Source: Orientallactaga sibirica
Lineage: Eukaryota > Chordata > Mammalia > Rodentia > Dipodidae
NCBI GenBank assembly: GCA_036365145.1
Contig: JAEOAD010001942.1
Coordinates: 1,550,001 to 1,614,000 of the forward strand
Direction of reading: 5' to 3'
DNA length: 64,000 bases
Each line of letters starts with the position of its first letter. The first letter of the stretch is position 1. Below the pieces are notes generated by a model, which worked only from the letters and a program-made list of their open reading frames with translations, was not told where the DNA came from and made no database searches. The position numbers were made by a program, and so were the translations under genes. This document shows, in pieces, positions 52,774 through 63,415 of the stretch.

Positions 52774-53696
52774 AAACATTTCATTTAATAACGTGCCTGG
52801 AAAATAGGAACAGATATGGACCAAGAAGCCCCTAAGATTAGATATTTTAGTGAAATGAACAAGGACAAACTGGGACAGAAGAAAAACAGTCCTAAATTTC
52901 TCTGTTTCTATTTCATTTCAGATTCAGAGAAGGAATTAAAGCATAGGCCTTGAAGTACCATTTGAGTCAAGGATATTCATCTATTTATAATATTTTCCAG
53001 AGATCAAGAGGAATGTGTATATAAAGCCTTTGAAAATGTATGTGACTAAGTATCTGTGTGAACACATGGCGGGGAGTGTGATCCTGTTAAACACTTGCTG
53101 TGTTTGGCAAGAGCAGAGGGCTGGAATGTCTGCTGCTCACTTAGTTCTTCCCACCCCTCAGATGTGTGTGTCTTAGCAGGTGGGAGGACCCATAGCATGC
53201 TTCCTGAAGTAAGAAGGATAAAACTCCAGCCACAGTGGTAGGGAGGGAGGCTATATCAGGACATGAGTGGAGAGTGTATGTTGCTCTGGGGGTGGACCCT
53301 GAAATATGGATGGATGGAAAATGCACAGTCTCCTTCCAGTTGCCAAGGAGCAACTGTACCGATTTGTTTATAGGGCTCTGTCAGTCTGGATGGGTTCCAT
53401 ATGCCACTGAGAGCCCGTGTGCCAAATTCAACTTCCTCCATGTCCTCTGCTCTTGCTGATCAAGTGTAGAAATGCGGCTTCAGGATCTGAATGACAGAAG
53501 CTGGGAAAGCTGTTTGGCATATGCTGTTTCTTTCCTGGGGATACTCTTCATCTCTCTGCTAGCTCAAGCATCACAGCTCAGCTTCTATCACCTGCTTAGG
53601 GAGGTGTCATTGATTTCTATATTCATATGGCTGGAATTGGGAAGAAAAGTCTAGAATTTTGCAAATTTGTGTAATACACTCTTATATATATATATT
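52774..53696. other. Unique intergenic sequence
   Basis: About 920 bases with no recent repeat. The stretch around 53560-53640 (cacctgcttagggaggtgtc) vaguely recalls an ancient L2-type repeat. No gene recognised. Confidence 0.4.
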
Positions 53697-54385
53697 TTAA
53701 ATTTAGTTTATTTTTATTTATTAGAAACAGACAGAGAAACAAAGAGGCAGAGAGAGAAAATGGGCACGCCAGGGCCTCCAGCCACTGCAAACGAACTCCA
53801 GATGCATGTGCCACCTTGTGCATCTGGGTTACATGGATCCTGGGGAATCAAGCCTGAACCTGGGATTCTTAGGTTTCACAGGCAAGTGCTTAGCTGCTAA
53901 GCCATCTCTCCAGCCCACACTCTTTTCTTTTTTATTTATCACCATAATTTGATGTCTGTCTTTCTCACCAGATTGTATGAAGCTCTTTCTGGTTCATGGT
54001 ACAGTCCCTGGCACATAGTAGAATTTGATGTGTTTTTTTTTATTTTTTTATTTTTTAAAAGTATTCTATGACTGGGCGTGGTGGTGCACACCTTTAATAC
54101 TAGCACTGGGGAGGCACAGGTAAGAGGATCACTGTGAGTTTGAGGCCACCCTTAGACTACATAATGAGTTCCAGGTCAGCCTGGGCTAGAGTGAGACCCT
54201 GCTTTGAAAAACAAAAACAAACCGGGCGTGGTGGCACAAGCCTTTAATCCCAGCACTTGGGAGATAGAGGTAGGAGGACTGCCGAGAGTTCGCCGAGAGT
54301 TCGAGGCCACCCTGAGCATACAGAATAAATTCCAGGTCAGTCTGGGCTAGAGTGAGATCCTACCTCAAAAAACAAAACAAAAAAA
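53697..54385. repeat. DIP, L2-like scrap and two B1s
   Basis: DIP 53697-53915 (minus); an ancient repeat scrap with agtccctggcacatagtag near 54003; B1 54070-54218 and B1 54221-54385 in direct tandem (plus), the second with a duplicated gccgagagttc. Confidence 0.75.
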
Positions 54386-55621
54386 ATCAAATATTTATGG
54401 TTTTCTGGGGTAAGAGCAGATTAAGTCTGAGTAACACAGGATAGGCCCTATTCCAAAGAGAAAGAGATAAGACCATGAGGAAGCATAGGGATGACAGGAG
54501 GTCTGGAAAGCACAGAGAAACAAAGACTGTGCAGTAAGAAGTAGAAAGCACCTGTGGATCTGGACGATGGCCAACCGCAGCTCCCATGGGCAAGGGGCGG
54601 CTGAAGCCACAACCACAAGGTGAGCCAGGCCACCCTCCACCCTCGTGCCAGTGCTAGCTCGAGGAGAAGCCCTCAGTTCTCACCAGTCTTCTCTCCAGTG
54701 GAGGGATCTGTTGGGACAGTGATGCCTGTGTGGCAGGCCAGCAGTGGAGAAGAAATGTACTTTTTCACTCCCTATCTCTCAAAATGCCACAACCAGGCTC
54801 CACCTTCAGAGGGGACCCATTGTTTGAAACTGAGATGTTCTGGGGACCTAAAAATCGGGAACAGGGGCCTGGAGAAACCCTGTCAGGGTGACTGAGAGAC
54901 ACCAACATAATGCAGTTCTAGAGAGGAGGAGGACTGGATGCTGACAAGCTTTGCCAACAGGAGAAGGTTTTGAAGGCAATACTTGGTGGCTTTGCCCTCT
55001 GTAGCAAGGAGCAAACCCCATCACCCAAGGATCACAGCAGAGAGTGATAGCCCAGAGCCCATGGCCAGCAGACTACTCGGCCTTCAGAGCTGCTTCCCAG
55101 TGGCAGCTAACTGCAGGTGGGACTGCAAGCTCTGAAGCCCAGGCCCATCAGATCACTAGATTTCATAGCCTGCTCCCTTCTGCAGAGTGGTTCACTGATG
55201 AGCCCAGTGTGAAAGCACGTAGGCCAGCCTCCAAATAGAAACCTCAGTACTCTGCTTCCTCCACTCCCCATTGCACCCAGGGGAAACTCCATGGCTTGGA
55301 CATCAGCCGCCTCAGCGTGCACAGACTGGGGAGTCTTTGGAGCAAGTGTGGACGTGACTGTCAGCAGGCTGCAAAGCACAGGGTGGCCAGCAGTGGTTTT
55401 TGGTACACAAAGAAGGGACTCTTCTAAATGAATGCAGCCCTGAGAGACAACTGACCCTTGACTGATGAGGCTCAGAAATAGCCTGAACTGTAAGGGAAGA
55501 CAAAAGACTCCAGCTTGAACTGGCTACCCCTCAACGTGGCAAATCTCAGTATTGAAAGAGTTTGAAAGAAGCCACAATACTTTGTCATTGCAAAAAATTT
55601 TTTTCTTCTTCTTTTTATATT

Positions 55622-56467
55622 CCTTCTCTCTTTTGTTTTTTGTTTTTTCAAGGTAGGGTCTCACTCTAGCCTATTGCTGACCTGCAACTCACTATGTAGT
55701 CTCAGAGTGGCCTCGAACTCACAGCAATCCTCCTACCTCTGCCTCCCAAGTGCTGGGATTCAAGGCATGTGCCACACCACGCTGGCTTCTCTCTCTCTCT
55801 CTCTCTTTTTTTTTTGAGAGAGACACAGAGAGAGAGAGGGAGAGGGAGAGGGAGAGGGAGACAGAGATGGGCACGCCAGCAGTCTCTCAGCCGCTGCAAA
55901 CGAAATCCAGATGCATGCACCCCCATGTGGGCAAGTGCGGCATTGCGCCCTTGCGTCACTGCATCTGGCTAAATGTGGGACCTGGAGATTGGAACCAGCG
56001 TTCTTAGGCTTAGTAGGCAGGAGCCTTAACCACTAAGCCATCTCTCCAACCCTAAAAATGTGGAGCCCAGGGTGGCCTCGAACTCATGATCCTCCTGCCT
56101 CTGCCTCTTCAGCAAATTCCTACCAGCGTGCGCCACCACAACCGGCCCTCTCTCTCTTTTGAGGTAAGGTCTCACTCTAGCCCAGGCTGACCTAGAACTC
56201 ACTCTGTATCCTTTTCTCTTATTACTACATTTTAGGTTTGTTTTTACTATTACTATTTATCTTATATTGACAATGTCTCATGTAGCCTTATTTTTAAGTT
56301 TTACTCTTCATCTTAAATTTTTCTAATTTTATTTACATAGTTTTCTTTATTACATATCTGATTTCTTTTCCTTTTTTTCTTTCTTTTTTTGAGGCAGTGT
56401 CTCACTCTAGCCCAGGCTAACCTAGAATTCACTTTGTAGTCTCAGGCTTGTCTCAAACTCACAGCAG

Positions 56468-56508
<41 letters not shown>

Positions 56509-57427
56509 GTTTTTCGAGGTAGGGTCTCATTCTAGTTCAGGCTGACCTGAAATTCACTATGTAGTCTCAGGGTGGCCTTGAACTCTCAGCAATCCTCCTA
56601 CCTCTGCCTCCCGAGTGCTGGGATTAAAGGTATGCTCCACCACACTTAGCCTGTATCTAATTTTTTTTCTTTTTCTTTTCTAGGTAGGGTCTCACTTAGC
56701 CCAGGCTGATCTGGAATTCACTATGTCGTCTCAGGGTGGCCTCAAACTTATGGTGATCTTCCTACCTCTGCCTCTCGAGTGCTGGAATTAAAGGCATGCA
56801 CCACCACACCCGGCTGTATCTAATTTTTGTTTGTTTGTTTGTTTGTTTGTTTGTTTGTTTTCAAGGTAGGGTTTCACTCTGGCCCAGGCTGACCTGGAAT
56901 TAACTAGGTAGTCTCAGGGTGGCCTTGAACTCACGGCGATCCTCCTACCTCTGCCTCCCAAGTGCTGGGATTAAAGGCGTGCGCCACCACGCCTGGCTTT
57001 GTATCTAATTTTTAAAAATATTTTTACTTATGTATTTGCAAGCACAGAGAGATAGAAAGAAGAGAGACAGACAGAGAGAATGGGTGCACCAGGACCTCCA
57101 GCCACTGCAAACGAACTCGAGGTGCATGTGACACTTTGTGTATCTGGCTTTACATGGGTACTGTTTTTATTTTTATTTATCTTTTTTTTTCATTCTTTTT
57201 TCTTTTTTTAGAGAGAAAGAAAGGGACATAGGAGAGATAGAGAATTGGCATGCCAGGGCCTCACCCCTGCAATCAAATTCCAGATGCTTGTGCCACCTAG
57301 TGGGCATGTGTGATCTTGCACTTGCCTCACCTTTGTATGTCTAGCTAACATGGGGTCTGGAGAGCAGAACATGGGTCCTTAGGCTTTGCAAGCAAGTGCC
57401 TTAGCTACTAAGCCATCTCTCCAGCCC
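55622..57427 (-). repeat. Minus-strand SINE pile-up
   Basis: B1 55622-55788; long-form DIP 55812-56052; B1 pieces 56066-56147 and 56156-56208; B1 part 56378-56468 continuing into a 39-base T run and a complete B1 to 56650; B1 56663-56813; B1 56826-56998 with a (gttt)n head; DIP 57013-57164 truncated against DIP 57165-57427. The motif tgtatctaatttt sits at about 56651, 56815 and 57000. Confidence 0.8.
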
Positions 57428-57647
57428 TCCCCTCAGTTAATTTTTAGCTTCATAACTAACTCTACATTACCTTTACCATTTTTTTCCCATAGTCATTAGT
57501 GATCTCGTTGGTATCTTTAAACAATTTTAGTTGTATATCTGTATTTGGTTTGGTTTGTTGTTGGGACTGCTACAGTGGTTTCTTTTCTCTTCTCCAAGTA
57601 GATTAAACCCTCAAGAGAAGGCTGCTCATTAAGAAGACCCTCAAGGG

Positions 57648-58285
57648 AACCAGGCATGGTAGCGCACGCCTTTAATCCCAGCACTTGGGAGGCAGAAGTA
57701 GGAGTATCACCATGAGTTTGTGGTCATCTTGAGACTACATAGTGAATTCCAGGTCAGCCTGAGCAAGAGTGAGACCCTACCTCAAAAAACAAAAACAAAG
57801 GGGCTGGAGAGATGGCTTACAGTTAAGGCATTTGCTTGTGAAGCCTAAGGACCCTGGTTCGATTCTCCAGGAACCAAGTAAGCCAGATGCACATGGTGGC
57901 GCATGCATCTGGAGTTCATTTGCATGGCTAGAGTCCCTGGTGTGCCCATTCTCACTCTCCCTCTTTCCCTCTCTCTGTCTCTAATAAGTAAATAAATAAA
58001 ATCTTTAAAAAACAAAAACAAAACAAACAACAAAAAGACCCTCAAGGGTTGGAGAGATGGCTTAGCGGTTAAGGCACTTGCCTGCAAAGCTAAAGGACCC
58101 CAGTTTGATTCCCCAGGACCTATGTAAGCCAGATGCACAAAGTGGTGGCACATGCATCTGGAGTTTGTTTGCAGTGGCTGGAGGCCCTGGTGCACCCATT
58201 TTCTCTATCTCTCTCTGAAATAAATAAATAATATTTTTTGTTTGTTTTTATTTATTTATTACTTGAGAGTGACAAAGAGAGAAAG

Positions 58286-58325
<40 letters not shown>

Positions 58326-58480
58326 GGTGCACCAGGGCCTCCAGCCACTGCAAACGAACTCCAGATGCATGCGCCACCTTGTGCATCTGGCTTACATAGG
58401 TACTGGGGAATCTAGCCTTGAACTGGGGTCCTTAAGCTTCACAGGCAAGCGCTTAACCACTAAACCATCTTTCCAGTCCT
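57648..58480. repeat. B1-DIP composite, then two more DIPs
   Basis: B1 57648-57800 and DIP 57800-58035 (plus) lie together between two copies of aagaccctcaaggg. A second DIP 58049-58230 (plus) and a DIP 58240-58480 (minus, (ga)n 58295-58321) follow. Confidence 0.85.
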
Positions 58481-58943
58481 GCTTTTGTATTCATCTCCTA
58501 GTCTTTCCACTTGGCTGACCCTGCCCCTCTAAGTGACATGAGCCAGGCAGAAAAGATGTGGCCATCACTTCACCATTTGGTCCCACATTCTAGCAGGCTG
58601 TCAATTAGCCTGTTCTATCAACCTCATCCTTTGACGACTCATACTCAACTAGCTTCTAATCAAGCTGGACGTGTCCTCTCCCAGCCATGCTGTGCTAGAG
58701 AAGCTACCTATTCCACTGGTCCTTCCAGGTACTGTGTAAACCTTCATCCATTAGAGTTAGTTCACAGATAAGCTTGGTAATAATATCATTTGACTTTGAC
58801 GTTCCTACGTCTGACCCTCCCAAATCCCACATATATGACCAACACAAGAAACACCTGCCATTTATAAATACAGCAACGCCAAAGGACAGAGATAAAGTCC
58901 AAAGCGGCCATCACTATACTTCTGCATTAAAAGGTACAATTGA

Positions 58944-59204
58944 GGCTGGAGAGATGGCTTGGCGGTTAAGGATTCTGTCTGCCAAGAACCTGGTTCCAAT
59001 CTCCAAGTCCCATGTTTAGCCAGACGCAAAAAGTGATGCAAGGGTGCAATGCCGCACTTGCCCACAAGAGGGCGCACGTGTCTGGCGTTCGTTCACAGCT
59101 ACTGCCTGCTGGCACCCATTCTCTCTCTCTCTTCCTCTCTCTCTCTCTCTGAAATAAAAAATTAATTAAATTAAATTAAATTAAATTAAATTAAATTAAA
59201 TTAA
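58944..59204 (+). repeat. Long-form DIP with (aaatt)n tail
   Basis: The DIP runs 58944-59150. Its tail has become a pentanucleotide (aaatt)n of about eight units to 59204. It is flanked by attaaaaggtacaattg/attaaaaggcacagttg. Confidence 0.85.
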
Positions 59205-59282
59205 AAGGCACAGTTGGTAGGGTGGCTTCTGGCTTCACACCCCATGCCAAAGCAAGCAAGTATTCTGGAATTTTCGCACTCT

Positions 59283-59660
59283 CATGATGTTGCTCAGGCT
59301 GGCCTGGAACTCACAATCTTCCTGCCTCAGCCCAAGTGCTGAGACTACAGGATTACAATTAGCCTTCCTCTTTTTTAAAAAATTTTTTAAAATTTTATTT
59401 ATTTTTGGAGAGAGACACACAGAGAGAGACAGACAGAGAGGGAGAGGGAGACAGATAGAGATGGGCGCGCCAGCAGTCTCTCAGCTGCTGTGAACGAAAT
59501 CCAGATGTGTGCGCCCCCTTGTGGGCAAGTGCAGCATTGCACCCTTGCGTCACTTTGCATCTGGCTAAACGTGGGACCTGGAGATTGGAACCGCTGGAGA
59601 TTGGAACCAGTGTTAGGCTTAGCAGGCCAGGTGCCTTAACCTCTAAGCCATCTCTCCAGC
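59283..59660 (-). repeat. Old B1 and long-form DIP
   Basis: A diverged B1-like piece 59283-59363 is followed by a long-form DIP 59380-59660, flanked by agccttcctctttt on both sides. It abuts the left end of the POLR1E pseudogene. Confidence 0.75.
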
Positions 59661-59674
59661 CCAGCCTTCCTCTT

Positions 59675-60770
59675 TTAAAGAATGAAAATGGAAATGAATA
59701 GAAGTGGCTGTGAAGTAGCTAAACCGCCCCCCATAGAAAGCACATCTATGTAATCTTGCCTTTGATTGGTGATTGGAGGCTGGGCTGGAGGAAGACGGAT
59801 GGACAGAGTGCCCAACCCGTGATCCTCTTCCCTGCCGTCTGCCATATACACCTTCCTTTTAGAGATCTTTAATCTCATAGCTTTTGCAATCTCGATCATC
59901 CTTTTCTCACTGAGCTTCAAGTCCCTCTGTAACATGGTCAGGTCAATCTGGAAGTCGTTTATGTGCAAGGCAAGTATGATCGTTTATGCAGTGATCTTAG
60001 CTTTCATCGAATTTGAAATTAGGTTCCATAAACTGCCATTGTAGGTCAAGCAGGTAAAGTGCTTCAGCAGTTTGGTGTTGATGATGTGGGAGATTCCAGG
60101 TCCCAGGGCACTTTTCCGCTTTATCACTTTCTGAGCTCGGAATTTGATGAGGGTGTCTAGAAACCATATGCATCTTGCCTGGCGGTCTCTGCTCTCTTCA
60201 TTTGATGGCAAAGATTTCAGCGCTTCCATGACAAAGGAGCAGTGGCTGTTCTCTTCAATCATTTTCTGTATTTCTTCAGGTGTGACCTTCCTGAAAGCTT
60301 CAGATGGGTTCTCAAGAGCCTCATACTCCGCCTGAGACAGAATGTCTTCAAATCTATACACATCTTCAGGCTTGGCGGTGTCAGCCTGGCAGGGAGGAAG
60401 GTAGAGGAGGCATCTTGCAAGACGTCCTGCAGGGCATCACTGAGCAGAGCATTCACACCCTTTGTGTCAATGATGCTCTCTGCAGCTTCAGCTACTGCAA
60501 GATTCAAAGATTCACTGCCAACTTTGTTCATTCTCCTGGAGTTCAGAGGTCGCTTCTGTTTGGTGGTTCCAAAGGCTTTGATGCAAGAATCCATCTTTTC
60601 TCTGAAAGTTTGGCCTGATTCTCCATAGTACGTTCATGTTCAGTTGATTCATCAGTATCTAATAGAGGCTGCATGTTGAACAGTTCAGCATCATATACTT
60701 CCATTTGGCCAGAGGTCGTGTTCAAAATTCCCACAAAGTGCCCACACAGAGTGTTGCATTTGAGGGCTCT
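59675..60770 (-). pseudogene. POLR1E: POLR1E (PAF53) retropseudogene, 5'-truncated
   Basis: This is a dead intronless copy of the RNA polymerase I subunit PAF53. Minus-strand segments read, in order, VYDAELFNMQPLLD (near 60690), FGTTKQKRPLNSRRMN (near 60560), SALGPGISHIINTKLL (near 60090) and TMLQRDLKLSEKRM (near 59920). At least two frameshifts (about 60600 and 60390) separate these frames. An in-frame TAA at about 59984 interrupts the segment before LALHINDFQ. The N-terminal portion (roughly the first quarter) is missing, and a B1 begins at about 60780 where it should continue. No poly(A) tail is visible at its left end, where a DIP-type SINE lies. Typical of an L1-made copy that decayed. 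Confidence 0.9.
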
Positions 60771-60779
60771 AATCCACCC

Positions 60780-60920
60780 CAAAGGTGGTGGCACACACCT
60801 TTAAACCCAGCACTCAGGAGGCAGAGGTAAGAGGATTGATATGAGTTAGAGGCCAGCCTGAGACTACATAGTGAATTCAGGTCAGGGCTTGAGCAAGACG
60901 CTACCTTGAAAAAAAATAAT
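60780..60920 (+). repeat. B1 at the POLR1E breakpoint
   Basis: A B1 beginning ggtggtggcacacacc replaces the expected 5' continuation of the POLR1E copy. Confidence 0.8.
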
Positions 60921-61082
60921 AAAATATCAACATTAAAAAACAAGAAAACTTATTGATACACCTCAAGGTCTTAGAAAAACAAGAAGACAGATCCAGTAAA
61001 CATAAGGGCAGAAATTGATGAAATAGATACTAAAGAACAATATTAAGGAATCAACAGACCATCCTTTGAAAAGATGAAGAAG
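60921..61082 (+). mobile_element. Probable L1 ORF2 fragment
   Basis: This A-rich stretch has acacctcaaggtcttagaaa and gcagaaattgatgaaataga, resembling the L1 ORF2 region after the endonuclease domain. It is short and has no open frame. Confidence 0.5.
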
Positions 61083-61480
61083 GGGCTAGAGAAATGGTTC
61101 TGTTGGTAAAGTGCTTGCCACATAAGCATAGGCACCTGAGTTTGATTTCCAACACCTATGTAAAAGCTGAATGTGGCAGCAGGCACTGGTAACCCTAGCT
61201 CGAGGGAGGCAGAGACAGGAGGATCCCTGGGCCTACTAGCTAGCTTGTCTAGCTGAATTAGCGAGCTCTAGGTTCAGAACAAGACACTGTCTCCAAAAGC
61301 AAGGTGTTAGCCAGGAATGGTGGAACACGCCTTTAATCCCAGCACTTGGGAGACAGAGGTAGAAGGATTGCTGTGAGTTCAAGGGCACTTTGAGACTACA
61401 TAGTGAATTCCAGCTCAGCCTGGGCTAGAGTGAAACCCTACCTCAAATAAAACAAAAACAAAACAAAACAAAAAATGTAA
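61083..61480 (+). repeat. B4-type composite and B1
   Basis: B4/RSINE1-type SINE 61083-61300 (gctagagaaatggttctgttgg head), then B1 61307-61480 with an A-rich tail. Both interrupt the L1 pieces. Confidence 0.7.
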
Positions 61481-61489
61481 GAAAGAAAG

Positions 61490-61682
61490 AAAAGAAAAGA
61501 ACAAATGCTGGCAAAGACCCAGGGATATGGGTACCCTTATACATTATTGGTGGGAATATAAATTAGTACAGCCATTATGGAAATCAGTATTAAGCTTTCA
61601 CAAAAAACTAGAAACAGGACTATAAGTTCTAGCCATGCCACGTCTAGGTAAATACCAAGAGGAATCTAAGTGAACATATATA
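61490..61682 (+). mobile_element. L1 ORF2 3'-end fragment
   Basis: Sequence such as gtgggaatataaattag and agccattatggaaatcagta matches the well-known conserved distal L1 ORF2 segment. It is noncoding now. The continuation (cctaaatgtccatcaac) is at 62320-62402, and a further scrap (tctcatatgtggaac) is near 62822. Confidence 0.75.
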
Positions 61683-62285
61683 TCCCTGATACTGAAAACC
61701 TATGTCAGGGGTAGTCATGAGCCCTAGGGGAGTAATGTCTGCTAGTGTCACCCTAAATGTATATACTATGCTCACCAAACTGCCCAGTAAGCACTTCTCT
61801 TAATGTTCATACCCATATATTAATGCTACTCTCACTTTTTGTTAGAGAAGCTTCTCTCTTCAGATGGCAGTGACCTTGGAATGACTCCAGAAGGCACCAT
61901 GGTGCTAAGAAGAAAGGACAGAGTAGTGCTCAGCACTGAAACATCTCTAACACACCTTCCATGGCTTAGGGTCCATTGTGGAAGAGGGGGCAGAAAGAAT
62001 GTAAGAGCCAAAGGAAGAGTAGGACTCCTTACAACGTGCTCCTCCAGACACAAAATGGCCTGGATATCCATGACCTCACAGTACCTGACACTACCTACAC
62101 AAGACCATCATAATAGGAAGAAAAGATGATGACATCAAACTGAAAAGAGAGACTGATTGTGAGGGGGAGGGGATATGATGGAGAGTGAAGTTTCAAAGGG
62201 GAAAGTGGGGGGAGAGAGGGAAGTACCATGGGATATTGTCTGCAATTAAAGAAGTTGTCAATAAAAAAATAAATTAAAAAATAAA
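61683..62285 (+). mobile_element. L1-like 3' end, copy nested in L1
   Basis: It begins near tccctgatactgaaaacc and ends gttgtcaataaaaaaataa. It lies between two pieces of an L1 (61490-61682 and 62320-62402), so it either inserted there or marks an L1 junction. Confidence 0.6.
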
Positions 62286-62299
62286 TTAATTAAAAATAA

Positions 62300-62402
62300 A
62301 TAAATAAATAAATAAATCTATGCTGACTTTGGCAGTATTTACGCCAGTCATGCTATAGAATCAGCCTAAATGTCCATCAACAGATCATTGAACAAAGATA
62401 AA
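62300..62402 (+). mobile_element. L1 fragment, continuation
   Basis: It contains atcagcctaaatgtccatca followed by acagatcattgaacaaag, the next part of the L1 segment seen at 61490-61682. The two are separated by the L1-like 3' end inserted between them. Confidence 0.7.
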
Positions 62403-62404
62403 AA

Positions 62405-63301
62405 GGTTAGGTGTGGTGGTGCATGCCTTTAATCCCAGCACTCAGGAGGCAGAGGTAGGAGGATTGCCATAAGTTCAAGGCCACCCAGAAACTACATAGT
62501 GAATTCCAGGTCAGCCTGGGCTAGAGGAAGACCCTACCTCAAAACAACAACAACCGAAAGATATAAAGCTCTCTCTCTCTCTCAAATAAATAAATAAACT
62601 TTTAAAAAGATATAAAGAAGCCGGGCATAGTGGTGCATGCCTTTAATCCCAGCACTTCGGAGGCAGAGATAGGAGGTTCGCCATGAGTTCAAGGCCACCC
62701 TGAGACTATATAGTGAATTCCAAGTCAGCCTGGGCTAGAGTGAGGCCCTACCTCAAAAAACCAAATATATATATATATGTGTGTGTGTATGTGTGTGGTG
62801 TGTGTGTGTGTGTGTATGTTTTCTCTCATATGTGGAACCCAGTGTGTGTGTATGTGTAAAAAGCTAGAAGCTATAGCAGGCATTCATAATCTCAGCCATG
62901 CCTATTGGTAAGAAGGGAGGCAGAGACAGGTGACTCTTCCAGAATCTTGGGGGCAGCTAGCTTGGTGGACAGCAATGGTGAACCATGTGAGACCTGCCCC
63001 CAAGGAGATGAAAAGCAAAGACTGACAGCTGAAAGTGTCCTCTGACCTCTACACACACCTTGGCATGAGGGTGCCTGCATGCCCACACATGAACATACAA
63101 AAAAATTACTAAAATGTTTTCAAAATGGTTGTGCCACTTTACTTTCCTACCAGAGACTGAAATATGGGGCAGAGGCAATGAAGGTACTGTTGACACAAAA
63201 CAACTCTTGCCTTAAAGAGAATAACTAGCTTTTGAGTCAAATATGAGTGACTGTAGCTGGAGACATGGATGGATTCAGGTTGTCTCAAATAACATGCACC
63301 A
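62405..63301 (+). repeat. B1s, DIP tail, (TG)n and B4-type SINE
   Basis: B1 62405-62550; a DIP 3' scrap 62565-62610 between two gatataaag copies; B1 62618-62765; (ta)n/(tg)n 62766-62820; B4-type composite 62848-63105; unique 63106-63301. Confidence 0.7.
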
Positions 63302-63405
63302 GGGCTTGCTTTGGCAGCATAGATACTAAAATTGGAATGACACAAAGAAGATTGGCATGACCCCTGCACAAGGATGACACACAAATTTGTGAAGGTTCTA
63401 TGTTT
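63302..63405 (+). pseudogene. U6 snRNA retropseudogene
   Basis: A 104-base copy of spliceosomal U6 snRNA covers the whole molecule. It includes gcttgctttggcagca at the 5' end, the ACAGAGA-box region altered to acaaaga, the conserved attggcatgacccctgc stretch and the 3' end at 63405. Many C-to-T and G-to-A changes, an altered ACAGAGA box, and no visible PSE/TATA elements upstream argue against function. U6 retrocopies are very common in mammals. Confidence 0.9.
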
Positions 63406-63415
63406 AAAAAGAATG

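Larger units (their letters stand above)
54390..59280 (+). mobile_element. Probable old L1 5' region, broken by SINEs
   Basis: The non-SINE pieces 54390-55600, 56215-56375, 57430-57650, 58500-58940 and 59205-59280 read as one interrupted block. A GC-moderate leader is followed by a long T-rich tract and then a segment with ccctcaagagaaggctgc and an A-rich start-like portion near 58840. This order resembles the 5' UTR-to-ORF1 layout of old mammalian L1s. I see no coding frame. It could also be an LTR-element leader. Confidence 0.35.

Noticed and set aside
63302..63405. Functional U6 gene
   Set aside because: The ACAGAGA box and several invariant positions are altered, and no proximal sequence element or TATA is visible upstream.
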